Shown here piece by piece: positions 18,501 to 27,083 of a stretch of DNA of 64,000 bases (position 1 is its first letter; every line of letters begins with the position of its first letter). The position numbers and the translations under genes are program-made. This DNA is from CAYQIM01 sp964417555 (GTDB lineage: Bacteria; Pseudomonadota; Gammaproteobacteria; Diplorickettsiales; Diplorickettsiaceae): the NCBI GenBank assembly GCA_964417555.1, contig CAYQIM010000065.1:1-64000 (forward strand), given 5' to 3'. The notes beneath the pieces were generated by a model that worked only from the letters and a program-made list of their open reading frames with translations, was not told the origin of the DNA and ran no database searches.

Positions 18501-21500
18501 CGGACTTCCGGATAATTTTCAGTAATGACTAACGTTTCAAATAGAGGTTTATCAGTAGGATATTTGCTGTAGGTTTTAACATCAGCCAAAGGCGTATAAT
18601 TATAACGCATCACCTCTGATAATTGACGTTGGACCTTTTGAAAGTAATCAATACCGTTTATATTATCCGTAAAGTTTAGATACAAAGGTAAGGTGTTGAT
18701 TAATAATCCGATAATGGGCTGGATCTTTGTTTGTACTAGGCGATCGGAGAAAGTAGCACCACTTAAAACTTCTGGATTCCCAGTATAGTAATGTAAAAGC
18801 AGTCCCCAAAGTCCTTGCATAAAGCTATTCAGTGTTAGGCCGTTGGCTTGAAGGAATTGTTGTATTTCCAGCGTTAATTCGAGAGATAGTGAAAAAGTTT
18901 CACTACGACAATCCGGTAAAACAAAGGGATTCTTTTCATTAGGTGATTGAATAAGCGAACAAGTGGTAGCCGGTGATTGCAGATCATGAAAATAAGTTTG
19001 CCAATAACATTTTGCGGCGTTTAAATCTTGTTTGTGCAACCAATCGGTGTAGTGCTGATAAGGGGTTGGAGTCGATAAATTAATCGGCGTATTGTGTTCT
19101 AGTGCTTGATAAAATTGTCCTAATTCCTGCAGCAAGGGTGAAAGACACCAACCATCCATAAGGATATGATGAAAAGTAATCACTATTTTACGGCGTTCTT
19201 TTATTGCAATATTTGTTTGTTTATCCGCTTCGGGATAATCTTCATGAATGAGAGCAACACGTAGCAAAGGTGCTTCATCAAATTTAAACCCTTTTTTTCT
19301 ATCGTTTTGTAACAAAGAGGCTATTTTTTCCTTTGAATAACCGCGCCAATCATAAATTTTCCAAGGTAATTTTACGTTAGATTTTACTCGTTGTTGTGGT
19401 TCAGTACCCTCTAATTTGAAGTAGGTACGTAATATGGTGTGGCGTTCTATAAGCTTTTTAAAAGCCTCATGTAAAATAAGATCATTTAGGTTGGGTTTTA
19501 GTTCCCAAATGAGCTGAACGATGTAGGCTTCTGAATGAGGATTAGCCGTTCCATAAAAATAAAGGCCTTTTTGCATAGGACTTAAGGGGTGACTCGCTAA
19601 CGTAGGCAAACTAGAATAGTGGCTATGTATCGCTTCTTGGCTTTCTGGGCAACTGAACTCAGATTTTGGTCCATCCGTTATTTCTTGGCTTAGAAGACTT
19701 TGTAAAAAATCTTCTAATTGTTCAAAATAGTTCGTTACTAGTCGTTGAATGGTTTCCTTACAATGGTAGTTTTCACTATAGTTCCAATCGATTTGCAATT
19801 GCCCCTGGTTTACTTTGGCTTCAATAGCTAATAAGTAGAGACGAGAATTAGCAGGGTGAGAACTAAGATATAACTTTTCAAAGTGCAATGGGCTATTAGC
19901 AGAAAATAACTGATCAAATTGCCCCCAGTAGTTAAAATTAACTAAGCTATAAGGTAATAAATTAGTATTGCTAGGGCTTAAATAATGGTTTATGCCGTAA
20001 TCAATACCTCCTTCCAAAATGCTACGTAGTTGTTTAACAACGGATTGGATTTTGTCAATAGACGTACCTGATTGTGGAACTTGGAAATAAACGGGATATA
20101 AACTGGTAAACCAACCTAAAGTATGACTGAATCGCAAGTTAGGTGTAATTTCTTGGCGTCCATGACTTTCTAGATCAAGCAAAACATTTGAGTTTTCTCT
20201 CCATTCAGCTAATACCTTAACGAGCAAGGCCGTGAGTAATTCATAGGGATAGATGGAACAACGAGTATGAAGCTGGTGTAGTAATAAGTGTGTTGCTTTA
20301 TTATTTAGTATTTGTGAAATTGTTTGGTTTGTTTTTACTAGGTTAGGTCCTTTTTGGTAATCAAGTGGTATATTAAAGGTCAGTGTATCTGCTGTTTTTA
20401 TCCAATTAGGCATATTAGATAGTAAAGTTTGGCCACGTTGTTGTAATGCCTCAGACCATTGTTGGAAAGCACTTGCTTTAGTAAAAAAGTTCTGTGGGAT
20501 AAGGTCGGAGCTATCTGTTGTATATAGCCGTTCTAAATTTTGTAATAATATCCGCCAGGATACGCCGTCAATGATTAAATGATGAATAACAATCAATAGA
20601 TAAACGGAAGATGAGTTGCCTTCTTTTTCCCTTGTTATAAACTGGGTTGCAAATAAAGGGCCTGTTTCTAAATTAAATTGCTGTTGTAAATTCAGTTGTT
20701 GTTTCCGTATAAAATTAATGAAATCATCATCCTTTTTTTCAGTGAGTCTAAATTCGCTCCAACTCATATCCGATTTTTCATCGGTATAGTATTGTTGCCA
20801 GCGGGTATTAAATTTTTTAAAGCGTAACCGAAAAATAGAATAATGCTCTAGACAGTGTTGTAACGCTGCTTTTAATTTTTCTTTATTTTCTGTTTCTTGT
20901 CCAGCACTAATATGAACTAAACACACTTGGCTAAAGTGCTCTGGATGGGGAAATTTTTGCTCAAAAAACCAATGTTGTATTGGGGTTAGTGGAAAGAGTA
21001 CATTATTTTCTGTCTGTTCCACGGCTTGCTCATCGTTGGTGGTGATAATTTTTTTAACTCTATTGGCTAGTTGAGCAATGGTTGATCCTTCAAAGATATC
21101 TTGTACGGTAAAAAGTAAACCTTGTTCCTGAGCTTCACCAACCAACCGCATCGCTACAATGGAATCACCCCCTAAAGAAAAAAAGTTATCGTGAATACCG
21201 AAGTTTTTATTTGCTAATAGCTTTTGCCATAGCGTAAGTAATTGTTTTTGTTCAGGTGTTTCAGGAAGTACGTTTTTACTATTTGAAATAGATAAATACG
21301 TGTATGTCCAATCTAATTGAGCCAGTTTTTTTCTGTCAATTTTACCATTCGGAGTAATAGGAAGTGTTTCTGTTTTATAAAACAGAGAAGGAACCATATA
21401 GTAAGGCAAATAGTCTTTTAAAAAAGACCGTAGTGTTTCGCTCGTTACTGGCTCTGTTAACGGTGCTTCTATCATTTTTTCAACGATAAAAGCGATTAAT

Positions 21501-24500
21501 TGTTTATCTTGGTTTTCGGTAACGTTAACTACAACAACGGCTTGTTCTATCAAAGGATGTCGGTTAAGTTTTCCTTCAATTTCTTCAATTTCAATCCGAA
21601 AGCCACGAATTTTTACTTGGTTGTCAAATCGACCGAGATATTCTAAATTACCATCTGGTAACCAACGAGCACGGTCACCGGTTTTATAGAGACGGGGTAT
21701 ATCTGTATCGCTCTGAGGTACATTTGTGTCTACGCGCTGATAAAATGGGTTAGGAATGAATTTTTCTTTAGTCAATGTAGACTGATTCAAATAACCACGA
21801 GCTAATCCATCTCCTCCTATATACAGTTCACCTGGAATACCTATTGGTACTAATTGTTTATGTTGATCTAATACATAAATTTTAGTATTAGCAAAAGGTT
21901 TTCCTATAGACGTACTTGAGTTGTTTTTTGCTATTGTTGCGCAAACAGTTGTTTCAGTGGGACCATAGGCGTTTACAAATAAACGTTTTTTCTTCCAGTT
22001 TATTATGGCTGGATCGAAGCATGCTTCACCTGCCGAGATAACAATTCTTAATTTATGTAAGTCGGAACAGGGGGTTAATCTTAAGATTGAAGGGGGCAAA
22101 GTCACTATCGTGATGGCATGTTTGTGCAAAGTTTTTGCTAGTTCTAGGCCAGGTGAGATATTATTTTTACTTGCTAAGTATAGTTTCGCACCCACTATTA
22201 ATGGAGGAAATATTTCCCAGATTGATGCATCAAAACTAATTGCAGAAAAATTTAATAACCTATCCCGAGAATTAATTTTTAAATTTTTTATTACGCCTAA
22301 CACCAGATTGACTATGCTTTTATGCTCTATTAGTACTCCCTTTGGACTTCCAGTTGTTCCCGAGGTATATAGCACATAGGCTAAATGATGTGGTTGGGTT
22401 GTATTATGTAGATTTTGCTTTGAGTTTGTAGCTAAATTAAGGAAAAAATAGTCAAGATCGATAATGTTAATCGAAGTTTTTTTTAATTGTGTACTGTAAG
22501 GTGAATGGCTTAATATAAAAACTGGGTTGCTATCAGTAATAATTTCTTTAATTCTTTCTTTTGGATGATCAGGATTTAAAGGTATGTAAGTAGCTCCTAC
22601 TTTCCAGACTGCTAATATCGCTACAATCATACTCAAGCTACGGTTTAGATATATACCTAACAAGGCTTCTGATTTAATTTTTTTATTTAGTAAATAATGG
22701 GCAAGTTGATTGGCTTTTTCATTAAGCTGCTTATAAGTATAGGATTGCTCTTCATAGATTAAGGCTATATTATTGGGTGTTTTTTCTACTTGTTCTTCAA
22801 AAAGTTGGGGAATAGTCTTATTACGAGGATAATCTGTTTGTGTGTTATTCCATTCCAATAATTTATTGTTTTCCATTGTTGTTAATAACGGAAAATGAAT
22901 AATAGGTTTTTTTTTGTAATTTTGAACTATATTTTCTAGCAAGATTTGTAGATGTCCCGCTATATTAGAAAAAATGAACTGTAAATTATCATTAAGTACT
23001 TTTGGGGTAATTAGGAAGCAAATTTTTTGCTGGTGAATATATATAATAAGTGGAAAATCTATTATAGGTGATATTTTTTCTTCTGGTTCTAAACGAATAG
23101 CAATTACAGGGTGAGATACTGATTGTATAGCAGGATAGCGACTAAAAATATCACGTAGATAGGGTTTTTTCTGATTTAATTTTTCTAGCTGACTTTGTGT
23201 TAATTTTAAAACCTTATCAAAGTCCATCTCATAGTCTAATGCTATGCTAAAAGGAACACTATTTGCCACTAAAGATGGATAAACATTGGAAAAAGGATAA
23301 GTAGAAGGTTGATGTAGTGCAACACCTAAAGCTTCATCGTTCCCTAGTCGATATAAGTACAGCATGAGAAGTGATAATAGTAGATCACACTCCTTAGTTT
23401 CGGGAAACGCTAGTTGTAATTTTTGTTTTAAGCTATCTGAAAGATTAAATGTTGCTGCTAGGTTATGCTCTGTGTACCCTTCAGTCACTTGATGGACTGT
23501 TTCTAAAAAAGGGAAAGCAGCGGGTTTAAAATGCTTCCATTCTTTTAACCAAAAGGGTTCGTATTTAGAAAGTATTTCACTCTGTTCTTTATAAGATTCC
23601 CAATCACCGTTATCAGGAATAGTAAGCCTTGTTCCAGGTGTAATATTTCCTTTGTTATAAATACTCTGTAAGGTACAGTCATCTCCTGTTAAGGTTTTTA
23701 ATTGTTTGATGGTAATAATCGTTTGGTCTTGCGTGGCCACTTCTAAGGCACCATCATTTGCAGCGATGACCATTCCGGCGGGTGCATCTATTTTATTTTC
23801 TGACCAACTGAGCTCAGCGATTAAATACGTTTCTTCCTGATGAACTAATTTAGGCGCCGTAAAACGATTAGTATAATTACCAAATTTTGTTGCTCTAAAG
23901 AGACGTTCTATGTCTTTTCCTGGTTGGTTCCAGTTAATCCAAGCATTGCCTGGAGGTTTATCAGCTAAACCATAATAACTACCTTGATTATGATCTTGAG
24001 GAATAGCTATTGTGTAAAGCTGTTCCTTATTTTGAGTAAGGGTTAGTTTCTCAATTAATTCTCGGAAGCCACTAAAAGCAATTTCATGGCATTTAAGGTT
24101 AAGACTCATGGCTGTTTCTTGGCTATCAATCGGAAATTTTTTCTGAATAATAATGGGCCCCGTATCGACTTTATCCTCCATAACATGCCATGTGATCCCA
24201 TGCTCTTTTTCTTCCCGCCAAATAGCCCATGAAGTAGCGTGAACGCCGGCATAATAAGGTAGCGGAGCATCGTGATAGTTAATGGCAGCAATACTTGGTT
24301 TATCTAGTAATTCGGATTTTAAAATAGTAGGGTTGGCTATACTAAAGAGATAATCGAATTGATTTGAAAGCAGTGTGCTTTTACTTGCTGGTAGATCATA
24401 GATATGGTTAATCTGCGATTTTATAGCCCAATCACGGATTTTTGATGACGAAGAAACAATACCTAAAAGTTCATGGCCTTGACTAACTAGCCATTGGGCA

Positions 24501-24544
24501 CATTGGAGTGTTAAATTGGTTTCACCGATAATATAACAATTCAT
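15545..24544 (-). CDS. Nonribosomal peptide synthetase, F-C'-A-T-E-C-A-T-TE; predicted product N-formyl-D-Phe-L-Pro
   Basis: The open frame is 3023 codons from 24616, but a consensus extended -10 lies inside its first codons, so translation should begin at the ATG at 24544 (MNCYIIGETN, 2999 residues). Numbers use the long frame. Residues 25-330 are a formyltransferase domain with N113, H115 and D151, as in linear gramicidin synthetase. Residues 350-575 resemble a condensation domain tail without HHxxxDG. A1 (605-1100) has the code DAWTIAAVCK, read as Phe. T1 is LGGDS at S1152. An epimerisation domain has H1345-H-x3-D-G. A condensation domain has H1816-H-x3-D-G. A2 (2140-2645) reads DVQFIAHVVK, i.e. 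Pro. T2 is at S2700. A thioesterase has G2851-A-S-A-G and H2983. A separate phosphopantetheinyl transferase is needed; none is in the window. Confidence 0.9.
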   Translation of the reverse strand: MNCYIIGETNLTLQCAQWLVSQGHELLGIVSSSSKIRDWAIKSQINHIYDLPASKSTLLSNQFDYLFSIANPTILKSELLDKPSIAAINYHDAPLPYYAGVHATSWAIWREEKEHGITWHVMEDKVDTGPIIIQKKFPIDSQETAMSLNLKCHEIAFSGFRELIEKLTLTQNKEQLYTIAIPQDHNQGSYYGLADKPPGNAWINWNQPGKDIERLFRATKFGNYTNRFTAPKLVHQEETYLIAELSWSENKIDAPAGMVIAANDGALEVATQDQTIITIKQLKTLTGDDCTLQSIYNKGNITPGTRLTIPDNGDWESYKEQSEILSKYEPFWLKEWKHFKPAAFPFLETVHQVTEGYTEHNLAATFNLSDSLKQKLQLAFPETKECDLLLSLLMLYLYRLGNDEALGVALHQPSTYPFSNVYPSLVANSVPFSIALDYEMDFDKVLKLTQSQLEKLNQKKPYLRDIFSRYPAIQSVSHPVIAIRLEPEEKISPIIDFPLIIYIHQQKICFLITPKVLNDNLQFIFSNIAGHLQILLENIVQNYKKKPIIHFPLLTTMENNKLLEWNNTQTDYPRNKTIPQLFEEQVEKTPNNIALIYEEQSYTYKQLNEKANQLAHYLLNKKIKSEALLGIYLNRSLSMIVAILAVWKVGATYIPLNPDHPKERIKEIITDSNPVFILSHSPYSTQLKKTSINIIDLDYFFLNLATNSKQNLHNTTQPHHLAYVLYTSGTTGSPKGVLIEHKSIVNLVLGVIKNLKINSRDRLLNFSAISFDASIWEIFPPLIVGAKLYLASKNNISPGLELAKTLHKHAITIVTLPPSILRLTPCSDLHKLRIVISAGEACFDPAIINWKKKRLFVNAYGPTETTVCATIAKNNSSTSIGKPFANTKIYVLDQHKQLVPIGIPGELYIGGDGLARGYLNQSTLTKEKFIPNPFYQRVDTNVPQSDTDIPRLYKTGDRARWLPDGNLEYLGRFDNQVKIRGFRIEIEEIEGKLNRHPLIEQAVVVVNVTENQDKQLIAFIVEKMIEAPLTEPVTSETLRSFLKDYLPYYMVPSLFYKTETLPITPNGKIDRKKLAQLDWTYTYLSISNSKNVLPETPEQKQLLTLWQKLLANKNFGIHDNFFSLGGDSIVAMRLVGEAQEQGLLFTVQDIFEGSTIAQLANRVKKIITTNDEQAVEQTENNVLFPLTPIQHWFFEQKFPHPEHFSQVCLVHISAGQETENKEKLKAALQHCLEHYSIFRLRFKKFNTRWQQYYTDEKSDMSWSEFRLTEKKDDDFINFIRKQQLNLQQQFNLETGPLFATQFITREKEGNSSSVYLLIVIHHLIIDGVSWRILLQNLERLYTTDSSDLIPQNFFTKASAFQQWSEALQQRGQTLLSNMPNWIKTADTLTFNIPLDYQKGPNLVKTNQTISQILNNKATHLLLHQLHTRCSIYPYELLTALLVKVLAEWRENSNVLLDLESHGRQEITPNLRFSHTLGWFTSLYPVYFQVPQSGTSIDKIQSVVKQLRSILEGGIDYGINHYLSPSNTNLLPYSLVNFNYWGQFDQLFSANSPLHFEKLYLSSHPANSRLYLLAIEAKVNQGQLQIDWNYSENYHCKETIQRLVTNYFEQLEDFLQSLLSQEITDGPKSEFSCPESQEAIHSHYSSLPTLASHPLSPMQKGLYFYGTANPHSEAYIVQLIWELKPNLNDLILHEAFKKLIERHTILRTYFKLEGTEPQQRVKSNVKLPWKIYDWRGYSKEKIASLLQNDRKKGFKFDEAPLLRVALIHEDYPEADKQTNIAIKERRKIVITFHHILMDGWCLSPLLQELGQFYQALEHNTPINLSTPTPYQHYTDWLHKQDLNAAKCYWQTYFHDLQSPATTCSLIQSPNEKNPFVLPDCRSETFSLSLELTLEIQQFLQANGLTLNSFMQGLWGLLLHYYTGNPEVLSGATFSDRLVQTKIQPIIGLLINTLPLYLNFTDNINGIDYFQKVQRQLSEVMRYNYTPLADVKTYSKYPTDKPLFETLVITENYPEVRLTGLDINFDDIEIIDPTHYPLAILVIPDYRLHIKINYDANRISTENVQRLFAHLKQLCSEVINKTKQPIQQLHYLPPAEQQLILQWSQGDKVYLPYQTVVDYFEQGLQKTKRDNHIAAIYGEEKITYAVLNNKANQLAHYLIQSGVKPGDFIAIYVERSLDMLVGILAILKTGAAYVPLDPGYPEQRLQYMLQDCDSQFVLTQKLLTEKLTRLIASLTNVKTVVIDDNTLFHSQPTTNISPVRKTNTPMYLVYTSGSTGNPKPIQQTHQTIVNLIYWQTKTQSNREKFNTANKSAQFSSFGFDVCVQEIFFSLLNGLTLYIIPETLKKSPDKLVQFILDEQINQLFLPTAFLNIFCQTALQQDDRPTKWHHLQHIIVAGEKLKLNNTSIDFFKRYQQIRLHNHYGPSETHVVTAHTLGSTLSSWPSVPSIGKPIDNTHIYILDKLGRPVPPLMIGELWIAGVGAQGYLNQSTAAKRPMTTLFDTKTPLHNTGDLAYWSNEGNLYYVGRRDEQIKILGHRVELSEIEIQCEQYPGIEQAAVIAKKVKEGRQQLLAYLVPQTGKSLLADEIRQFLRGALPKYMIPTYFITVSELPVTANGKVDKQRLVKMYPESSTAVLPNKEFIKPTSTLEKQMAKLWSDILAIPYEQLSMLDSFSDLGGDSLAALQFISSIKDRFGVQLETTSLYQQNGDTIQSLACKINELQQRTVPTVTSQPIGFFKAVTNTKETFSNCLVPLKPTGNKLPLFLVHPVGGSIFWYLPLVKYWDPDRPLYAIQDPGIEAKTVPFQSVEDMASFYIKAIQSIQPDGPYLLGGASAGATTSVEMARQLNTSGKEVAFIASLDGWAKYPDDLKNRQYFEEGLRQQFETLKLQFKEKNIHSAEQLFDLQWTRAKQNAAYTFPESKLSKITLFKASTSTPAFSKIEDANNYWDKVFNQVEVYMVPGAHDTMFQEPHVQELAKRLRQCLDKPELVSSLESNNSLRAIFM

Positions 24545-24567
24545 TTTTTTATTTAGTAAAAACTTAC

Positions 24568-24596
24568 TTGAAAATTTTCCACGAGATAGAGATAAA
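24568..24596 (+). promoter_or_regulatory. Possible sigma70 promoter for the hybrid kinase gene
   Basis: TTGAAA (24568-24573) and GATAAA (24591-24596) are separated by 17 bases, 47 bases upstream of the kinase ATG. The -10 touches the NRPS -10 on the other strand, so the two divergent promoters overlap and may compete or share a regulator. The match is moderate. Confidence 0.35.
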
Positions 24597-24604
24597 TTAT
24601 AACA
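24596..24604 (-). promoter_or_regulatory. Extended -10 promoter of the NRPS gene
   Basis: On the minus strand the sequence reads TGTTATAAT, a perfect extended -10 (TG-N-TATAAT). Transcription from it would start near 24589, leaving a ~45-base leader before the ATG at 24544. This rules out the upstream ATG at 24616 as the start. No good -35 is seen, as is usual for extended -10 promoters. Confidence 0.55.
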
Positions 24605-24643
24605 TGCAGTCTGCACAAGAGTATTAGGAACGGTATTTTATAT

Positions 24644-26476
24644 ATGAAAAAGTTTAGAAGAAGTATAGTTACTCATGGATTTAATACTATTGAGGATGTA
24701 GATTTTTATTATCGTAATTTAATTGCAGCCATGCCTAATAATGTTTACTGGTTGGATAAATACCTTAAAGGAGTAGGTTGTAATGATAATACCTTAAAAC
24801 TTTTGGGTTTAAAATCTATAGATGAGTTTGTCGGTATTAGCTATGAAAAAATGGCTAGCCTTTCAGGTTGCACGCTTGAGCAAGTAATTCAATTTAAAGA
24901 ACGAGATACTGAAGTTATAAAAACTGGGATTGCCCAGGTAAATATTGAAGAAAAAATTTCAGTAAATAAGGAATTTATTTATTTTTTAACTAGTCGAGTT
25001 CCTTTATTTGACAAAAAAAATAATGTTATTGGCGTTGTGGGCATTTCAACTAATATTACTGATCGGAAACGAACAGAACAAGACCTTAAAATTGCTAAAG
25101 AAAAAGCCGAAATAGCTAATAAAGCAAAAACAGAATTTCTGGAAAACATGCGCCATGATATTCGTACACCGTTGAGTGGAATAGTCGGTTGTGCGCAGTT
25201 GATCCAAATGCAAGCTAATAATCCTAAAAAAGTAGCAGAGTATGCGGATGATTTGGTTCAATCCAGCGATGCTCTATTAGGGTTGCTTAATAAAGTTTTA
25301 GAAAGTATTCAAGTAGCCAGTGGAGAAATCCCCCTTTTAAAGAAAAGATTTAATCTTCGTCGAGCACTTGAGCAAATAGTACAGTTAAATAAACCGCAAG
25401 CGAAGGTAAAACATTTAAATTTACAGCTCGATTATGACAAAACTATTCCTGTTTATTTGTTAGGTGATTCAGTTCGTGTGCAACGGATTATTTTAGAATT
25501 GTTGACTAATGCTTTAAAATTTACTCATAAAGGTGAAATCAAAGTCGTGGCAAGGCTGATGAAAAATAAAACCCAATCAGGACAAATAATTGTTAAATTG
25601 AGTGTCTGCGATACGGGGATAGGTATTCCACTGGCTCAACAAAATGAAGTGTATACACGTTTTAAAAGACTAACCCCTTCCTATCAAGGTATTTATCCGG
25701 GGACTGGCTTAGGCCTTTCAGTGGTTAAACAATTTATGGATGATCTAGACGGCGAGATTCAACTTCATAGTAAGCCAAATCAAGGTTCTACTTTTACTTG
25801 TTTGATTCCTTTTCAGGAATCGTTGTTAACAGAAAATGGAAATGAGGTAGAAGAAATTCCAGCATTTGCTATGGATATTTGTTTAGCCAATAAAAAAGTA
25901 GCAAAAGTGTCCCCTACACAAGAAACTGCCAGAACAACAGGAAGTCGTGTGCTTTTGGTGGAAGACAACCTAATTGCTGCCAAGTTAGCACAGAATGTAT
26001 TATCAAATTTGAATTGTCGAATTGATAAAGCAAAAGCTGGGAAAGAAGCATTGTTATGTGTAGAAAAAAATCACTACGATCTTATTTTAATGGATGTTGG
26101 GTTACCAGATATGGATGGTAGTGAGGTCACTCGGCGTATCCGATTAAAGCAAGGGCAGCACAATCGGTCGGTTCCGATTATAGGCTTAACAGCGCATATA
26201 GAAATTGAGAAGAAACAAAGTTGCCTGGCCAATGGGATGAATGCTGTTTATACCAAGCCATTAACCCCAGAAAAAGCCAGAGAAATGTTGAATGTGTTTA
26301 TTTCACCTTCGCTTCCTACACCAATAACAATTAATAATGCTTTACAAGATATTGCTCTGATTAATGTTGAACAAGCCATTCGGTTAATAGGTAATAAAAA
26401 ACTTGCTAAAGAAAGCTGGGATTTACTATCCAATAGTCTTACAGAAGAGTTAGTAAAAATAAAGCAAACACTATGA
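24644..26476 (+). CDS. Cytoplasmic PAS hybrid histidine kinase with receiver, truncated before HPt
   Basis: This 610-residue protein has no transmembrane segment, so it senses an internal signal. A PAS domain (about 25-145) precedes a HisKA domain with the phospho-acceptor H171 in ENMRHDIRTPL. The ATPase domain shows N289 (ELLTNALKF), DTGIGI at 323-328 and GTGLGLS at 353-359. A receiver domain (about 435-555) has the acidic pair E440-D441, phospho-acceptor D484 (LMDVGLPDMDG) and K538. After 570 an HPt-like helix starts, but a TGA at 26474-26476 ends the frame before the HPt histidine. The next ~210 bases still encode the rest of that HPt in shifted frames. The gene is divergent from the NRPS and shares its promoter region. 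Kinase-to-receiver transfer could persist, but onward phosphorelay through its own HPt is lost. Confidence 0.85.
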   Translation: MKKFRRSIVTHGFNTIEDVDFYYRNLIAAMPNNVYWLDKYLKGVGCNDNTLKLLGLKSIDEFVGISYEKMASLSGCTLEQVIQFKERDTEVIKTGIAQVNIEEKISVNKEFIYFLTSRVPLFDKKNNVIGVVGISTNITDRKRTEQDLKIAKEKAEIANKAKTEFLENMRHDIRTPLSGIVGCAQLIQMQANNPKKVAEYADDLVQSSDALLGLLNKVLESIQVASGEIPLLKKRFNLRRALEQIVQLNKPQAKVKHLNLQLDYDKTIPVYLLGDSVRVQRIILELLTNALKFTHKGEIKVVARLMKNKTQSGQIIVKLSVCDTGIGIPLAQQNEVYTRFKRLTPSYQGIYPGTGLGLSVVKQFMDDLDGEIQLHSKPNQGSTFTCLIPFQESLLTENGNEVEEIPAFAMDICLANKKVAKVSPTQETARTTGSRVLLVEDNLIAAKLAQNVLSNLNCRIDKAKAGKEALLCVEKNHYDLILMDVGLPDMDGSEVTRRIRLKQGQHNRSVPIIGLTAHIEIEKKQSCLANGMNAVYTKPLTPEKAREMLNVFISPSLPTPITINNALQDIALINVEQAIRLIGNKKLAKESWDLLSNSLTEELVKIKQTL

Positions 26477-26686
26477 AGTTCAGGATTGGGCCGCTATTCA
26501 AGCCATGGCTCATAAATGGCGTGGGGGAGCAAGTTATTGTGGTGCAAATCGCTTAGAGCAAGCTTGCAGCAATTAGAAGCAACTATACGAGCAGAATCAT
26601 ATGAAGAGGCTGAGGGGCTCTATCAACAGTTACTTCAAGTAGCTGAAATAACTAAACAAGCTGCTGAAAAAATCATTGTATCTTAA
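26477..26686 (+). pseudogene. Frameshifted HPt domain remnant of the hybrid kinase
   Basis: Downstream of the kinase stop, a frame shifted by +1 reads EVQDWAAIQAMAHKWRGGAS followed by YCGANRLEQACS, with the HPt signature HKxxGGASYCG. Near 26568-26570 the sequence shifts back to the kinase frame and reads QLEATIRAESYEEAEGLYQQ to a TAA at 26684-26686. The original kinase therefore ended at 26686 and was about 680 residues long. Two small indels broke it; a sequencing error is possible but two would be needed. Confidence 0.75.
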
Positions 26687-26780
26687 ACTATATTTTTAGT
26701 AAGAGTAGCTAGTGTATATTATGTTCTCTATTGTCAGTCTAGTAAATTAAAAAATGCTTTTTATCTTGATTTACAAAGAT

Positions 26781-26881
26781 TGCCCGCCCATTCTACGAGG
26801 TAGAAACCAGCCATGACCACTCTCTCACTTCTTCATTACTAGCGTATGTGTGAGAAAGTGGTCATGGCTGTTGGGCGGGCA
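26781..26881. repeat. Large compound inverted repeat with nested hairpin (cruciform/RNA element)
   Basis: TGCCCGCCCA (26781-26790) pairs with TGGGCGGGCA (26872-26881), CAGCCATGACCACT (26808-26821) pairs with AGTGGTCATGGCTG (26857-26870), and TCTCAC (26823-26828) pairs with GTGAGA (26850-26855). The left arm also contains its own hairpin, TTCTAC-GAG-GTAGAA (26791-26805). It is GC-rich in an AT-rich, gene-free stretch (26687-27083) and has no U run. It may be a small repetitive palindromic element, a structured RNA or a recombination site. The rest of this stretch shows nothing else. Confidence 0.7.
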
Positions 26882-27083
26882 GTTCGAGTCAATCGATGTG
26901 GAAAGTGGAAGAAGTAGAAGTGGGTAGTAATCACATAGAAAATAATAGATATAGGTAAAGGGTAACTAATACATAAAAAATCCTTTGTTTTAGATTGGTA
27001 GGTCACTTTAAATAAAATTCTGCTCGTAGCTAAATGTTTAGATTTACTTTTTTAAAGTCAGATAAAATTTGAATGTAAAAAAA

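Noticed and set aside
16623..22379. Several 60-124 residue plus-strand frames inside the NRPS region
   Set aside because: All are antisense shadows of the NRPS, whose motifs are continuous through these positions.
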